Shown here: positions 63,922 to 64,000 of the stretch, in pieces
How the letters are laid out: every line of letters begins with the position of its first letter
Numbering within the stretch: the stretch's first letter is position 1
Source of the DNA: an uncultured bacterium
GTDB lineage: Bacteria; Bacillota; Clostridia; Lachnospirales; Lachnospiraceae
DNA: 64,000 nt
Direction: 5' to 3'
NCBI GenBank assembly: GCA_947643595.1
Contig: CANRWP010000002.1
Span: forward strand, 51,036-115,035
Translations under genes and position numbers: made by a program
The notes under the pieces: model-generated
Databases searched by the model: none
Seen by the model: the letters and a program-made list of their open reading frames with translations, nothing else
Told to the model about the DNA's origin: nothing

Positions 63922-64000
63922 AAATTTTCGTGATAAAATAATATTTGGTGTTAGTCAGCAAATGGGTTGGTAAGGTTATATGGCCAGTAAACCGGCTTTC
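63922..64000. other. Right window edge
   Basis: 79 bases after the ABC-F stop. No gene, terminator or repeat is recognisable before the edge. Confidence 0.6.

Overview
The window looks like the replication-origin region of a low-to-moderate GC Firmicute, most likely a Clostridia/Lachnospiraceae-type anaerobe. This is inferred from the gene layout, strong AGGAGG-type ribosome binding sites, many sugar and peptide ABC importers, YesMN-type regulators, and the order dnaA-dnaN-yaaA-recF-gyrB-gyrA on one side of oriC with rpmH-rnpA-yidD-yidC-jag-mnmE-mnmG-rsmG on the other. No rRNA, tRNA, CRISPR array or complete insertion sequence was found.

Positions 1-14 kb hold two sugar-uptake loci. The first (1-2655, minus, cut by the window edge) is a ribose-type ABC importer with a divergent LacI regulator and palindromic candidate operators. 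The second (12954 to 4736, minus) is an operon of a YhcH-type anomerase, a second ribose-type ABC importer, a hydantoinase-like amidohydrolase, a 2-hydroxyacid dehydrogenase and an FGGY kinase, with a convergent GntR/FCD regulator. The enzyme set matches no pathway I can name. mtnN, an Rpn-type nuclease, and the sahH/mtaD pair follow (13.4-18 kb), which together give three enzymes acting on S-adenosylhomocysteine.

Positions 18-31.5 kb contain an aldo/keto reductase, a TTG-started D-2-hydroxyacid dehydrogenase, and a minus-strand operon with a family-1 sugar-binding protein, two permeases, a PIG-L deacetylase, a DUF624 protein, a GH65 phosphorylase and a HAD phosphatase. The YesM/YesN sensor-regulator pair lies just upstream. 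Positions 31.7-37.5 kb are an oligopeptide importer (oppB-C-D-F-A) with an internal promoter for the binding protein. Positions 37.7-43.6 kb (plus) encode a two-component system, a tandem-repeat coiled-coil protein and an ATPase/FtsX-type transporter, an arrangement seen in peptide-antibiotic sensing modules. A fructokinase follows, then gyrA.

The origin is at about 53.3-53.6 kb between dnaA and rpmH, with four perfect DnaA boxes. Genes on either side are transcribed away from it. To the right, after rsmG, come a nitroreductase and an unknown helical protein, then two perfect parS centromere sites. No parA or parB is visible in the window. The last gene is an Lsa-like ABC-F ribosome-protection protein behind a leader with a tiny ORF and an intrinsic terminator, consistent with antibiotic-inducible attenuation.

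Main limits: substrates of the transporters and new enzyme sets cannot be fixed from sequence alone, and regulatory sites are read by eye from motifs and symmetry.
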